Shown here in pieces: positions 1-6,481 of a DNA stretch of 51,441 nt. The notes under the pieces are model-generated. The model did not search any database, was not told where the DNA came from, and saw only the letters and a list, made by a program, of their open reading frames with translations. This stretch comes from a virus. Position numbers and translations under genes: made by a program. Numbering within the stretch: the stretch's first letter is position 1; the number at the start of each line of letters is the position of its first letter. The stretch spans positions 1 to 51,441 of IMG/VR virus record IMGVR_UViG_3300022074_000068. One strand, given 5' to 3'.

Positions 1-1
1 A

Positions 2-298
2 AGAAACGGACTTGCAACCCCCGGTACACTTGCAGGCTTTAGTTGCTACAAGTCTACTGCATTAAATAGTACAGCAGGTACTGACCAAGTAACATTATCA
101 GGTGTCGCTACAGACGCTTCTGAAAATATTATTATGGCAGGACATATTTCTGCTGCGGCTACAGCGTCTCACATCGCTAAGACCGAAGTGGTACGTTCAA
201 CTGAATCATTCTCTGATGTTGTTAGAGGGTTACACGTTTTTGGAAGAAAAGTCCTTAGACCTGAAGCTCTTGTACGTGGCATCATAGACTTTGCTTAA
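2..298 (+). CDS. Major capsid protein, C-terminal part (partial)
   Basis: The frame is open from base 2 to a TAA at 296-298, giving 98 residues with no start in the window, so this is the 3' end of a longer gene. The tail contains an FGRKVLRPEAL segment and ends in IIDFA. The capsid assignment rests on position: the gene that runs off the right edge looks like a scaffold, and the next gene here is a small probable capsid accessory followed by a terminator. That is the usual scaffold-coat-decoration order. I did not recognise a fold from this fragment alone. Confidence 0.7.
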   Translation, partial: RNGLATPGTLAGFSCYKSTALNSTAGTDQVTLSGVATDASENIIMAGHISAAATASHIAKTEVVRSTESFSDVVRGLHVFGRKVLRPEALVRGIIDFA

Positions 299-313
299 TA
301 GGGAGGATTAACT

Positions 314-787
314 ATGGCTACAATAGATAGAACTCCTAATGGAGGAACTGCAGGTCATCCGGGTAATGTCGCAAGACCTTACGTGGTGACATCTAAAGTT
401 CATGACACTGCAGATGGTGGTGCAGGAGGAGACGTCATTCAATTGATTGATGTTCCTGCTGATACTATGATCGTTGCAGGTGTTCTTGAAGTTTTAGAAG
501 CTAGAGGTAACACAGACATCACTTTAGATGTGGGTATTACAGGTGGCGATGTGGACTGTTTTGTTGACGGTTCAGTATTGGCTGCAGGTTTTACACCTTT
601 TCTAGAAGCTGCTGTGGGTGCTTCAGGTGCTAATGCTAGAGTATTAACTTCAGCAGACACAATCGATGCGTTAATCATCGATGGTGGATCAACAGGTGAA
701 AGTGCTGCCAGATTTAGAATACACGTTGTTCTAGCTGACATCTCTGCAAACCCTGTCGAAACTGCTACAGTTTCTACTGGAACATAA
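314..787 (+). CDS. Putative capsid decoration/accessory protein
   Basis: A 157-residue protein rich in Gly, Ala, Val, Thr and Asp with almost no Lys. The pattern suggests an all-beta structural protein, with alternating hydrophobic stretches such as VIQLIDV, TMIVAGV and RFRIHVV. It follows the probable capsid gene by 15 bp with a strong ribosome site (GGGAGGA) and is followed by a terminator hairpin, so it likely shares the abundant coat transcript. A decoration or head-stabilising role is inferred from position and composition; no specific family was recognised. Confidence 0.6.
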   Translation: MATIDRTPNGGTAGHPGNVARPYVVTSKVHDTADGGAGGDVIQLIDVPADTMIVAGVLEVLEARGNTDITLDVGITGGDVDCFVDGSVLAAGFTPFLEAAVGASGANARVLTSADTIDALIIDGGSTGESAARFRIHVVLADISANPVETATVSTGT

Positions 788-796
788 AACTATTAT

Positions 797-829
797 AGGA
801 GAGCAGGGCAACTTGCTCTCTTATCTTTT
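797..829 (+). terminator. Rho-independent terminator after the capsid genes
   Basis: GAGAGCA (799-805) pairs perfectly with TGCTCTC (814-820) around an 8-nt loop and is followed by a T-rich tail (821-829). It lies 10 bp after the stop of the decoration-like gene and would close the capsid transcript. Confidence 0.8.
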
Positions 830-863
830 AAGGGGGTAAATGTCATATATGCGAGGGTAACAT

Positions 864-1541
864 ATGTCATACCTAATAAGTAACATACCACACTTTAAGT
901 GTTGGGTACGAAAAGAATTTACACATAACCACCAAATGTATCACGGTGAATATTTACACGCACTAGCAATAGCCGTGAACACAGTGCCAGACAGATGTCT
1001 TAGCTTTCAGGTTGTATTTACAGGATGTGAAAGTGATGACGATGAGAACGAACAAAACGTACACGGTGGTGCAATGTGGGCAAGGATGCCGATAACAGCA
1101 CTCGTTGCTGATATACCGTACGAAGAGTGGCCGCAGAAAATGCCAACGCATTTGGCTCAACCGTGGGATTGCAGTTCACATCATCATTCGGTAATGAAGT
1201 TAGATAGAGTTAGTTCTTCTCCGTGGATTTGCAAGATAGACGGAGAGTTTCACAAAGGACAATATCTGTTTACTGTAGACTACACAGAAAGTGACATAGC
1301 AGATGATCCTGCACAACATAAACAAAGTCACGTACTACAGTTAATAGACGCAGGAGATTGGACAGGTAACATCGTTGCCCTACCAAACAACAGAGTCAGA
1401 GCAACAAGTCCTGCACTCTGGGAGACTGGCGAAGGACCTCCAGACTTTAGACCTAGCCAGTATATACACAATGCAGAGATTCACGAAACTTATCTTGATC
1501 CTGCAATAACGTTTGATAACTTATATTCGGAGAATGACTAA
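864..1541 (+). CDS. Conserved marine-phage protein of unknown function
   Basis: A 225-residue protein with conserved-looking blocks (HGGAMWARMP, QPWDCSSHHHSV, SSPW, FTVDY, QSHVLQL, NNRVRATSPALWETGEG). I remember very similar proteins as hypothetical proteins in marine podoviruses, which makes this a real and widely shared gene. There is no signal peptide or membrane segment. Several His and Cys residues (DCSSHHHS; other Cys near the N-terminus) could bind metal, but this is speculation. It starts after a GAGGG site, behind the capsid terminator, and its TAA overlaps the next ATG (TAATG), so translation is coupled. Confidence 0.75.
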   Translation: MSYLISNIPHFKCWVRKEFTHNHQMYHGEYLHALAIAVNTVPDRCLSFQVVFTGCESDDDENEQNVHGGAMWARMPITALVADIPYEEWPQKMPTHLAQPWDCSSHHHSVMKLDRVSSSPWICKIDGEFHKGQYLFTVDYTESDIADDPAQHKQSHVLQLIDAGDWTGNIVALPNNRVRATSPALWETGEGPPDFRPSQYIHNAEIHETYLDPAITFDNLYSEND

Positions 1542-1759
1542 TGATGGGCAAGAAGAAAATGATGATGGGTGGTGGCAAAGCTAAAAAGATGATGAAAGGT
1601 GGCGGCAAAACCAAAAAGTACATGGCTAAAGGTGGAGCTATGGGTGGCATGAAAAAACCAACTATGATGTCAAAAGGTGGCAAAGCAGGTGGTAAGATGA
1701 CTTTAGCTTCTGTAAGATCTGCTGCTAAGAAAATGGGATACAAGCTAGTAAAGGCTTAG
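1541..1759 (+). CDS. Met/Gly/Lys-rich low-complexity small protein
   Basis: A 72-residue, extremely basic protein built from repeats of the type K-M-M-(M)-G-G-G-K and K-G-G-K, ending in a short helix-like segment (SVRSAAKKMGYKL). It has no acidic residues and many Met. The start overlaps the previous stop (TAATG). A second Met/Gly/Lys-rich protein lies at 24361. A virion-associated nucleic-acid-binding role would fit the charge, but nothing in the sequence proves it. Confidence 0.65.
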   Translation: MMGKKKMMMGGGKAKKMMKGGGKTKKYMAKGGAMGGMKKPTMMSKGGKAGGKMTLASVRSAAKKMGYKLVKA

Positions 1760-1762
1760 TCA

Positions 1763-2053
1763 ATGACCAAGAAACGTGGGAGCATGAAAGGGTACACCAT
1801 CAAGAGTGGTGACAAACGACCCACCAAGTCTGGTGCAGGGATGACCAAGAAAGGTGTTGCAAAATACCGTAAAGAGAATCCCGGAAGTAAGCTCAAGACT
1901 GCTGTAACAGGCAAGGTCAAACCCGGAAGTAAAGACGCAAAGAGACGTAAGTCCTTTTGTGCTAGATCTGCAGGGCAAATGAAAAAGTTCCCCAAAGCTG
2001 CTAAGAATCCAAATAGCAGATTACGACAAGCAAGGAGACGATGGAAGTGTTAA
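1763..2053 (+). CDS. Small basic phage protein (SFCARS motif)
   Basis: A 96-residue, Lys/Arg-rich protein. It contains GMTKKGVAKYRKENPGSKLK, a KRRKSFCARSAG block and a C-terminal RQARRRWKC. This combination recurs in small basic proteins of many phages, whose function I do not know. The two Cys (in SFCARS and the last residue) are typical of that group. It sits in a run of short basic genes between the capsid and lysis genes, 3 bp after the preceding stop. Confidence 0.7.
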   Translation: MTKKRGSMKGYTIKSGDKRPTKSGAGMTKKGVAKYRKENPGSKLKTAVTGKVKPGSKDAKRRKSFCARSAGQMKKFPKAAKNPNSRLRQARRRWKC

Positions 2054-2063
2054 GGAGACACAC

Positions 2064-2507
2064 ATGACAAAGCAGTATATGAAAGAGAGATCTGGAAAGG
2101 ATAGTAATGTAGAGTTCCAATCTGGTGCAACTAAAGTTACAAAACCAAAACTACGACCTAAAAGTATAAAAGAACCAGACTTTAGAGGAGTAGATAAACT
2201 CTATTCTAATCCACCAAGAAAACCTATGATGTCAGAGCAGAAAAAAGCTACTACGTACACAGGAAGAGTATACAATCCTGAACCTAAACCAAAAGCACCT
2301 AAGAAAAATTTACCTCTTAGTGGTAAGAAAAAAAGAATGGATAAAGGTAGATCTAGGCTAAATCCTTTTATAACTTATGATGATAAGAAAAAGAAAGCTA
2401 AACCCCCTCTCAAATTTAAGTCTCCTGCAGGTAATGAGGGTGGATCAGACGCACTGTACAGAGTGCCACAATTAAGTAGAAACAAAAAGAAAAAATTAAA
2501 AACATAG
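2064..2507 (+). CDS. Basic Pro/Lys-rich protein, unknown function
   Basis: A 147-residue protein dominated by Lys, Pro and Ser and likely disordered. It has a YSNPPRKPM motif near residue 49 that is almost repeated (YSNQPRKPM) at the N-terminus of the protein at 3876. This suggests a shared recognition tag or common origin. Ribosome site AAGGAGA lies upstream of the ATG. Not recognised beyond this; probably part of the same virion-associated basic cluster. Confidence 0.6.
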   Translation: MTKQYMKERSGKDSNVEFQSGATKVTKPKLRPKSIKEPDFRGVDKLYSNPPRKPMMSEQKKATTYTGRVYNPEPKPKAPKKNLPLSGKKKRMDKGRSRLNPFITYDDKKKKAKPPLKFKSPAGNEGGSDALYRVPQLSRNKKKKLKT

Positions 2508-2515
2508 GATATCAA

Positions 2516-2623
2516 ATGTTAACTGAAATTAATTTTATATTGTTTAAGTTTTTTAATAAAATTAGTAATAATTTTTACAGACGCTATGTAAATATGCTAC
2601 ACAAGTCTCAAGGGAGAATCTAG
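2516..2623 (+). CDS. Possible 35-aa basic/hydrophobic miniprotein
   Basis: A short ORF with a hydrophobic N-terminal half (NFILFKFFNKI) and a basic tail (YRRYVNMLHKSQGRI). Its TAG overlaps the GTG of the holin-like gene (TAGTG), the same coupling seen for its neighbours. Without it, 2508-2622 would be an unexplained gap. It may be a membrane-associated lysis accessory. The ribosome site before the ATG is weak (GGATATCAA), so this call is tentative. Confidence 0.45.
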   Translation: MLTEINFILFKFFNKISNNFYRRYVNMLHKSQGRI

Positions 2624-3015
2624 TGTTATCGGCTCTTATAGGACCTATTAGTAGTCTCGCAGGCACTTGGTTTGAAAACAAACTTGCAAAGACAAAGGCA
2701 GACGGACAGGCTAAAGTTGCAGAAGCTAAAGCTCGTGCGACTGTTGCAGAAAAGGTTGCAACAGGTCAGGTTGCATGGGAAGGCAAGATGGCTGATGCTA
2801 CAGTGGATTCTTGGAAAGACGAGTTTGCGTTAGTTGTGCTACTTGCTCCTGCCATACTTGTGTTCATCCCCGGAATGAGAGACTATGTAAAAGAAGGGTT
2901 TGAGATACTAGCAACGTTACCTGAATGGTATCAATACTTATTATATATAGCAATTTCTGCATCGTTTGGTATCAAAGGTGTAGGTCAAGCAGCAAAGATG
3001 TTAAGGAAAAAATAA
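2623..3015 (+). CDS. Holin-like membrane protein (3-TM phage holin type)
   Basis: A 130-residue protein with a short hydrophobic N-terminus, an Ala/Lys amphipathic middle, a WKDEF motif at 64-68 leading into a hydrophobic helix (about 68-86), and a second helix (about 101-121) before a basic tail. The WKDEF-helix-FIPG pattern matches the three-helix holin family of GTA-like elements and phages, which make inner-membrane lesions at lysis. The GTG start is preceded by AGGGAG at good spacing. A lysozyme gene follows about 1.5 kb downstream. TAATG links it to the next gene. Confidence 0.7.
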   Translation: MLSALIGPISSLAGTWFENKLAKTKADGQAKVAEAKARATVAEKVATGQVAWEGKMADATVDSWKDEFALVVLLAPAILVFIPGMRDYVKEGFEILATLPEWYQYLLYIAISASFGIKGVGQAAKMLRKK

Positions 3016-3422
3016 TGGAAGAGCAGTACAGAGATTATTTTGGAAATCCCATAACCAAAAAAAAATATAAAGAACAAATGGATTATAAGAAAAAAGCAAT
3101 TAAAAAACGTAAAGAAGAAGAAAGAAAAAGATTACAAAAAAAATTTCATGATGATGGACCTGATGGTGGTCAAAAATTAAGAAACGTAATTAAAAGAGAC
3201 GAAAGAAAAAAAGCTTACGATAGAAGTGGTAAAGTTATTAAATATAAAAAAGATGAATACAAAGCTAAAATAAAAAATTACGCTCAACCTAGAAGTAGTG
3301 ATATGAGTATGGAACAATTGCTTGAAAGTTTAAAAAAACAAGAACAAAAATTACAAAAAAAAGAAGATAGAGAAACAAAACTATTTGGTAGACCTAAGAA
3401 AAAAGGAGAACTAGGAATATGA
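3015..3422 (+). CDS. Highly charged Lys-rich protein, unknown
   Basis: 135 residues when started at the ATG that overlaps the holin stop (TAATG) and follows AAGGAA. An upstream in-frame ATG at 2925 lies inside the holin gene and is less likely. The protein is mostly Lys, Glu, Arg and Gln, with predicted long helices (KKKAIKKRKEEERKRLQKK and MEQLLESLKKQEQKLQKKE), so a coiled coil is likely. No family recognised. It belongs to the basic-protein cluster. Confidence 0.6.
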   Translation: MEEQYRDYFGNPITKKKYKEQMDYKKKAIKKRKEEERKRLQKKFHDDGPDGGQKLRNVIKRDERKKAYDRSGKVIKYKKDEYKAKIKNYAQPRSSDMSMEQLLESLKKQEQKLQKKEDRETKLFGRPKKKGELGI

Positions 3423-3616
3423 AAACTTATTATAATAGTGGATCTGGCATGTCAGGTGGTGGAAAAGCAAAAAAGAAGAGTGGCTCTAAGCCAAAAAATC
3501 CATCATTATACGCTAGAGTAAAAGCAGAAGCAAAGCGTAAGTTCAAGGTTTACCCAAGTGCATATGCAAACGCATGGCTTGTGCGTACATACAAGAAACG
3601 TGGTGGCACTTACTAA
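3419..3616 (+). CDS. Small basic protein with YKKRGGTY C-terminus
   Basis: A 65-residue protein: a Gly/Ser/Lys-rich leader, then a helical segment (LYARVKAEAKRKFKVYPSAY) and a C-terminal LVRTYKKRGGTY. I recognise this ending (A-x-L-V-x-Y-K-K-R-G-G-x-Y) from short proteins found in many phages, function unknown. The start overlaps the previous stop by 4 bp (ATGA) and its own stop overlaps the next start (TAATG), so it is translated in a coupled chain. Confidence 0.7.
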   Translation: MKTYYNSGSGMSGGGKAKKKSGSKPKNPSLYARVKAEAKRKFKVYPSAYANAWLVRTYKKRGGTY

Positions 3617-3879
3617 TGAGTCTAACCAAGTGGTTTAAAGAGGATTGGCGTGATGTCAAGACTGGCAAGAAATGTGGTCGGTCTGGCAAAGAAAAGAAAA
3701 CACGACCCTATCCTGCATGTAGACCCAAAGCCGTTGCAGGTAAGATAAGCAAAAAAGAAGCAAGTAAGAAAACAGGACCTAAAGCAGTGAAGTGGTCTGT
3801 TACTGCATCAGGTAGACGAAGAAAGAAAGCTGCAGAGGGTGGTAGAATACATAGAGGTAGAAAGGTAGAGATTGCATGA
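3616..3879 (+). CDS. Small basic protein (W-KCGR-C pattern), unknown
   Basis: 87 residues from the ATG in TAATG. The open frame extends upstream to 3574, but that part only reads the previous gene out of frame. Features are WFKEDWRDVKTGKKCGRSGK, then YPACRPK and a Lys/Arg-rich tail. The two Cys lie about 29 residues apart. Short basic proteins with a W-D-KCGR ... YP-C-P pattern are common in marine phages and, to my knowledge, uncharacterised. Its stop overlaps the next start (ATGA). Confidence 0.7.
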   Translation: MSLTKWFKEDWRDVKTGKKCGRSGKEKKTRPYPACRPKAVAGKISKKEASKKTGPKAVKWSVTASGRRRKKAAEGGRIHRGRKVEIA

Positions 3880-4502
3880 ATGATAAAAAATATTCTAATC
3901 AACCTAGAAAACCCATGTTCACTGGCGAAGAATTAGCAAGAGCTATAAAATCAGCACCAACTTTTTCAAAACAAAGACCTCCAATTCAAAGACGTAAAAA
4001 ATCAAAAATTAGTGGTCGTCTAGATATTAAAGCTAAAAACAAAACAACAAAAGAATCTTTAACACCATACTCTGATGTTCCTGATTTTCGTATAGATACA
4101 GAAGTTAAAGAAAAACTACGACAAATACAGGGTGATGTTAGTTTTGATCTAAGACCTTTACGTTTAACAGGATTTGGTGCTAGAACAAAAGTGACAGGCA
4201 CTGCAAAAGAAAAAGGCACTTATAAAGGAGTGCCAACTGGAACTTATGAAGAGACATGGAAAAGTATAGAAAATAATATAGGTGGTGCTTTAGGTTATCA
4301 AATAAATGAAAACAATAGAATTGGTGTACAGTTAAGCAAAAGATTTTTTGAAAATCAAAAAGGTAGTGATAATCAAATTACATTAGATTACAATGTATCA
4401 GACATAGGAAATGGTAATCTTAATGTTAGTTTAACAGGAATAGATCCTATGAGTGGTAAAAAAACAAAAGCAATGAATTTACAATACAGAGTGGATTTTT
4501 AA
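3876..4502 (+). CDS. Two-part protein: basic tail plus beta-rich C-terminus
   Basis: A 208-residue protein. Residues 1-60 are basic and probably disordered and include YSNQPRKPM, nearly the same motif as in the gene at 2064. From about residue 85 the sequence alternates polar and hydrophobic residues in strand-length runs (IGVQLSKRFF, NQITLDYNV, NLNVSLTGI) and ends in MNLQYRVDF. The final aromatic Phe with hydrophobics at -3, -5 and -7 resembles the C-terminal beta-signal of outer-membrane beta-barrels. No signal peptide is present, so secretion is not indicated. Function unknown. Confidence 0.6.
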   Translation: MNDKKYSNQPRKPMFTGEELARAIKSAPTFSKQRPPIQRRKKSKISGRLDIKAKNKTTKESLTPYSDVPDFRIDTEVKEKLRQIQGDVSFDLRPLRLTGFGARTKVTGTAKEKGTYKGVPTGTYEETWKSIENNIGGALGYQINENNRIGVQLSKRFFENQKGSDNQITLDYNVSDIGNGNLNVSLTGIDPMSGKKTKAMNLQYRVDF

Positions 4503-4503
4503 A

Positions 4504-4998
4504 ATGAAGTATGACGCAGATGAATTTGTAGAAATGGTTGCCAAGCATGAAGGTGTGGTGCTTGAACCGTATAGAGACATCTTAGGTATAAGCACAATCG
4601 GCATAGGTAGAAACTTAGAAGATGGTGGCATCACAGATGTTGAGTTAAATTACATAGGTAAGACACTTGAAGATATACTTGAACAGGGTCTTACACGAGA
4701 AGAAGCATATTATCTGTGTCGAAACGATATAAGCAATGTAGAAAAAGAATTACTCGAAAGAAAACCTGTTGTAAATCAACTTGATTCTGTACGACAGATG
4801 TGCCTTGTAGATATGGGATTTAATATGGGTGTTCCTCGTCTTATGAAATTTGTTAAGATGTGGGGAGCTATAGAGGTGGGTGATTTCTACGAAGCAAGCG
4901 AGCAGATGCTTGACTCACGTTGGGCAACTCAGGTTGGAAAACGCAGCGAGGGTTTAGCAGAGATGATGAAGTTGGGGTATGAGTTTTATGGCAGGTAA
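4504..4998 (+). CDS. Endolysin, T4-type lysozyme (GH24)
   Basis: A 164-residue muramidase that cleaves the glycan of host peptidoglycan at lysis. Glu16 (KHEG), Asp25 (PYRD) and Thr31 (IST-IGIG) have exactly the spacing of the T4 lysozyme catalytic triad (E11, D20, T26), followed by the Gly-rich turn of the family. A helical C-terminal lobe contains DMGFNMG and a final SEGL...YEFYG helix. Its size matches T4 lysozyme (164 aa). There is no signal peptide, so it depends on a holin, in line with the holin-like gene at 2623. Confidence 0.93.
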   Translation: MKYDADEFVEMVAKHEGVVLEPYRDILGISTIGIGRNLEDGGITDVELNYIGKTLEDILEQGLTREEAYYLCRNDISNVEKELLERKPVVNQLDSVRQMCLVDMGFNMGVPRLMKFVKMWGAIEVGDFYEASEQMLDSRWATQVGKRSEGLAEMMKLGYEFYGR

Positions 4999-5131
4999 AA
5001 AACGATGCGAGACTTGCGAATGTTACGACTGCGATTGCGAAGAATGTTCATGCGATTGTCATCACAATGATAGAGTTTCTCCTGATCTTCATGATCGACA
5101 CGAGAGTGATAAACCAAACACAGAGATTTGA
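4979..5131 (+). CDS. Cys-rich miniprotein (8 Cys), possible metal binder
   Basis: A 50-residue ORF (or 47 residues from the ATG at 4988) overlapping the lysozyme end and, in another frame, the next small gene. Residues 10-29 read as a chain of C-x-C and C-x2-C steps, eight Cys followed by two His, separated mostly by Asp/Glu. The tail is hydrophilic. Such density of Cys is unlikely by chance in an AT-rich genome and looks like a zinc- or metallothionein-like cluster. There is no clear ribosome site, and 65 bp are shared with the gene at 5067, so expression is not certain. Confidence 0.55.
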   Translation: MSFMAGKKRCETCECYDCDCEECSCDCHHNDRVSPDLHDRHESDKPNTEI

Positions 5132-5243
5132 CAACATTGACACGTGTCTTTACTTTGCAGAACGTTTAACTAAACAATCAACAATACCATATAAGGATGG
5201 CAATAGAAAAATAACGGCTTATTGTAAGCCAGTAAACAAGTAA
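5067..5243 (+). CDS. Small secreted/membrane-anchored protein, 2 Cys
   Basis: A 58-residue protein with a hydrophobic N-terminus (MIEFLLIFMI) and then a polar domain with Cys27 in DTCLYFAERL and a second Cys in ITAYCKP. The pair could form a disulfide outside the cytoplasm. I remember similar small proteins in marine phages, which favours this frame over the overlapping Cys-rich frame, although both could be expressed. Placement right after the lysozyme suggests a lysis accessory (spanin-like position), but the protein is too short and lacks a lipobox, so I do not call it a spanin. Confidence 0.6.
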   Translation: MIEFLLIFMIDTRVINQTQRFDNIDTCLYFAERLTKQSTIPYKDGNRKITAYCKPVNK

Positions 5244-5253
5244 GGGGAATACT

Positions 5254-5679
5254 ATGTTAGCAGAACTTGCAGCGGCAAACGCTGCTTTTTCGGTGATCAA
5301 ACAATTTGTATCCAACGGAAAAGAACTTTCAGGTTGTGCTAAACAGATTAGTGATTTTGTATTTGCAAAAGAACAAATAGAAAAGAAAGCAAGTAGCAAA
5401 CAAGGTGCAAGTGGTGATTTAGAAGAGTTCATGGCTCTTGAGCAAATAAAAGAAAAAGAAGAAGAACTCAAGAAAATCATGATATATTTAGGTAGACCGG
5501 GATTGTGGCAAGATTGGCAAGCCTTTCAAGGTGAAGCACGTAAGTCTAGACGCTACGCAGAAAAGGTAAAAGCGAAAAGACGTGAAGAGATATTTGAATA
5601 TATTACGTATACCATAGTATTTCTTATGATAATAGGCTTTGTTTGTTTACTAGCTCTTGTATATATAAACCATAAATAG
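5254..5679 (+). CDS. Tail-anchored membrane protein, conserved in marine phages
   Basis: A 141-residue protein: an N-terminal helix (LAELAAANAAFSVIKQFVSNG), a charged coiled-coil region (about 55-75, LEEFMALEQIKEKEEELKK), a MIYLGRPGLWQDWQAF motif, a basic stretch and one C-terminal transmembrane helix (about 115-138). I recognise the IYLGRPG-LW and ANAAF-VIKQ-VSNG motifs from hypothetical proteins of marine podoviruses. The soluble-domain-plus-C-terminal-helix layout near the lysis genes could indicate a lysis-timing or virion-membrane role. Function unknown. Ribosome site AAGGGGA. Confidence 0.7.
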   Translation: MLAELAAANAAFSVIKQFVSNGKELSGCAKQISDFVFAKEQIEKKASSKQGASGDLEEFMALEQIKEKEEELKKIMIYLGRPGLWQDWQAFQGEARKSRRYAEKVKAKRREEIFEYITYTIVFLMIIGFVCLLALVYINHK

Positions 5680-5680
5680 A

Positions 5681-5709
5681 TTGACATTTAGGCAGTCTAT
5701 CTGTATAAT
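5681..5709 (+). promoter_or_regulatory. Perfect-consensus sigma70 promoter
   Basis: TTGACA (5681-5686), a 17-bp spacer and TATAAT (5704-5709) match the housekeeping consensus exactly. The site sits in the 48-bp gap before the gene at 5728, starting 2 bp after the previous stop, and points into the tail and fibre genes. Transcription would start near 5716. Confidence 0.88.
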
Positions 5710-5727
5710 CCTAAAAAGGAGTACCCC

Positions 5728-5937
5728 ATGAAGAAATTAGCCGCACAAGCATTAGCTTTTCAATATCAACTACAAATTGAAAACGCACAAGCCGTATTAA
5801 ACAACAGTAACGCTGCGTTAAATTTAATTGATCAATCTTTGAACGATATCATAACTGCCAATGAAAAACTAAAAACATTAAATACTATGATGTCTAGTGC
5901 TATCAAAGAAATAAAAGAAGAAGAAAAAGCTTCATAG
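5728..5937 (+). CDS. Small helical protein, unknown
   Basis: A 69-residue protein, entirely helix-like (QALAFQYQLQIENAQAVLNN..., then LIDQSLNDIITANEKLKTLN) with a Lys/Glu tail. It may form a coiled coil. It is the first gene behind the consensus promoter at 5681 and has a strong ribosome site (AAAAGGAGT). Its TAG overlaps the GTG of the next gene. No family recognised. Confidence 0.65.
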   Translation: MKKLAAQALAFQYQLQIENAQAVLNNSNAALNLIDQSLNDIITANEKLKTLNTMMSSAIKEIKEEEKAS

Positions 5938-6227
5938 TGACTAAGAAAAAAGACCCTAAAGTAGGCACAGGTAAGAAACCTAAAGGTAGTGACAGACGTT
6001 TATACACGGATGAGAATCCTAAAGATACGGTTAGAATCAAATTTGCTACTCCGTCTGATGCCAGAGCAACGGTTGCGAAAGTTAAAAGAATCAATAAACC
6101 GTATGCGAGAAAGATACAAATTCTTACAGTCATGGAACAACGTGCAAAAGTAATGGGTAAAACGGAAGTTGTTGCAATAGCAAAGCGAGCCAAAGAGCAA
6201 TTAAAGAAGGCACGTAAAAGTGGGTAA
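5937..6227 (+). CDS. Conserved basic marine-phage protein
   Basis: A 96-residue, strongly basic protein with a disordered N-terminus (KKPKGSDRRLYTDENPKDTV-IKFAT) and a helical C-terminal part (ARATVAKVKRINKPYARKIQ, then MEQRAKVMGKTEVVAIAKRA). I have seen the RRLYTDENPKDTV-IKFAT block in hypothetical proteins of marine podoviruses. It uses a GTG start overlapping the preceding TAG. Function unknown; position directly upstream of the tail-tube genes suggests a virion or assembly role. Confidence 0.75.
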   Translation: MTKKKDPKVGTGKKPKGSDRRLYTDENPKDTVRIKFATPSDARATVAKVKRINKPYARKIQILTVMEQRAKVMGKTEVVAIAKRAKEQLKKARKSG

Positions 6228-6481
6228 CTACAGAATAATTAAATTAAAAAAAAAATTTACGTTTACTAATACCTGTTGATACCAAACCTTACAAACTACT
6301 GACTCCTGAAGAAGTAGTGGATATCAACAAAAAGCTAAATAGTCCGTTACGCAAAGCTCAAAAAAGACGACACTATTTAGAAATTAAAAAAGTTCAAGAG
6401 AAACTTAAACATGGCAAGCAGTTATCTAGTATTAATCAACAACGTACTAAGAGATCTAAACGAAGTAGAACTAACAAGTAG
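6220..6481 (+). pseudogene. Small basic gene interrupted by +1 shift at an A10 run
   Basis: Frame 1 begins at a GTG (6220), reads VGNYRIIKLKKK, and stops at 6277. Just after the run of ten A (6246-6255), the next frame opens and reads a coherent protein (LLIPVDTKPYKLLTPEEVVDINKKLNSP..., ending in a basic tail) to a TAG at 6479-6481. One A fewer would fuse the two. This can be a homopolymer sequencing or assembly error, a real mutation, or slippage at the A-run. The 3' end overlaps the next gene by 71 bp. Without this gene 6228-6410 would be empty. Confidence 0.55.
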
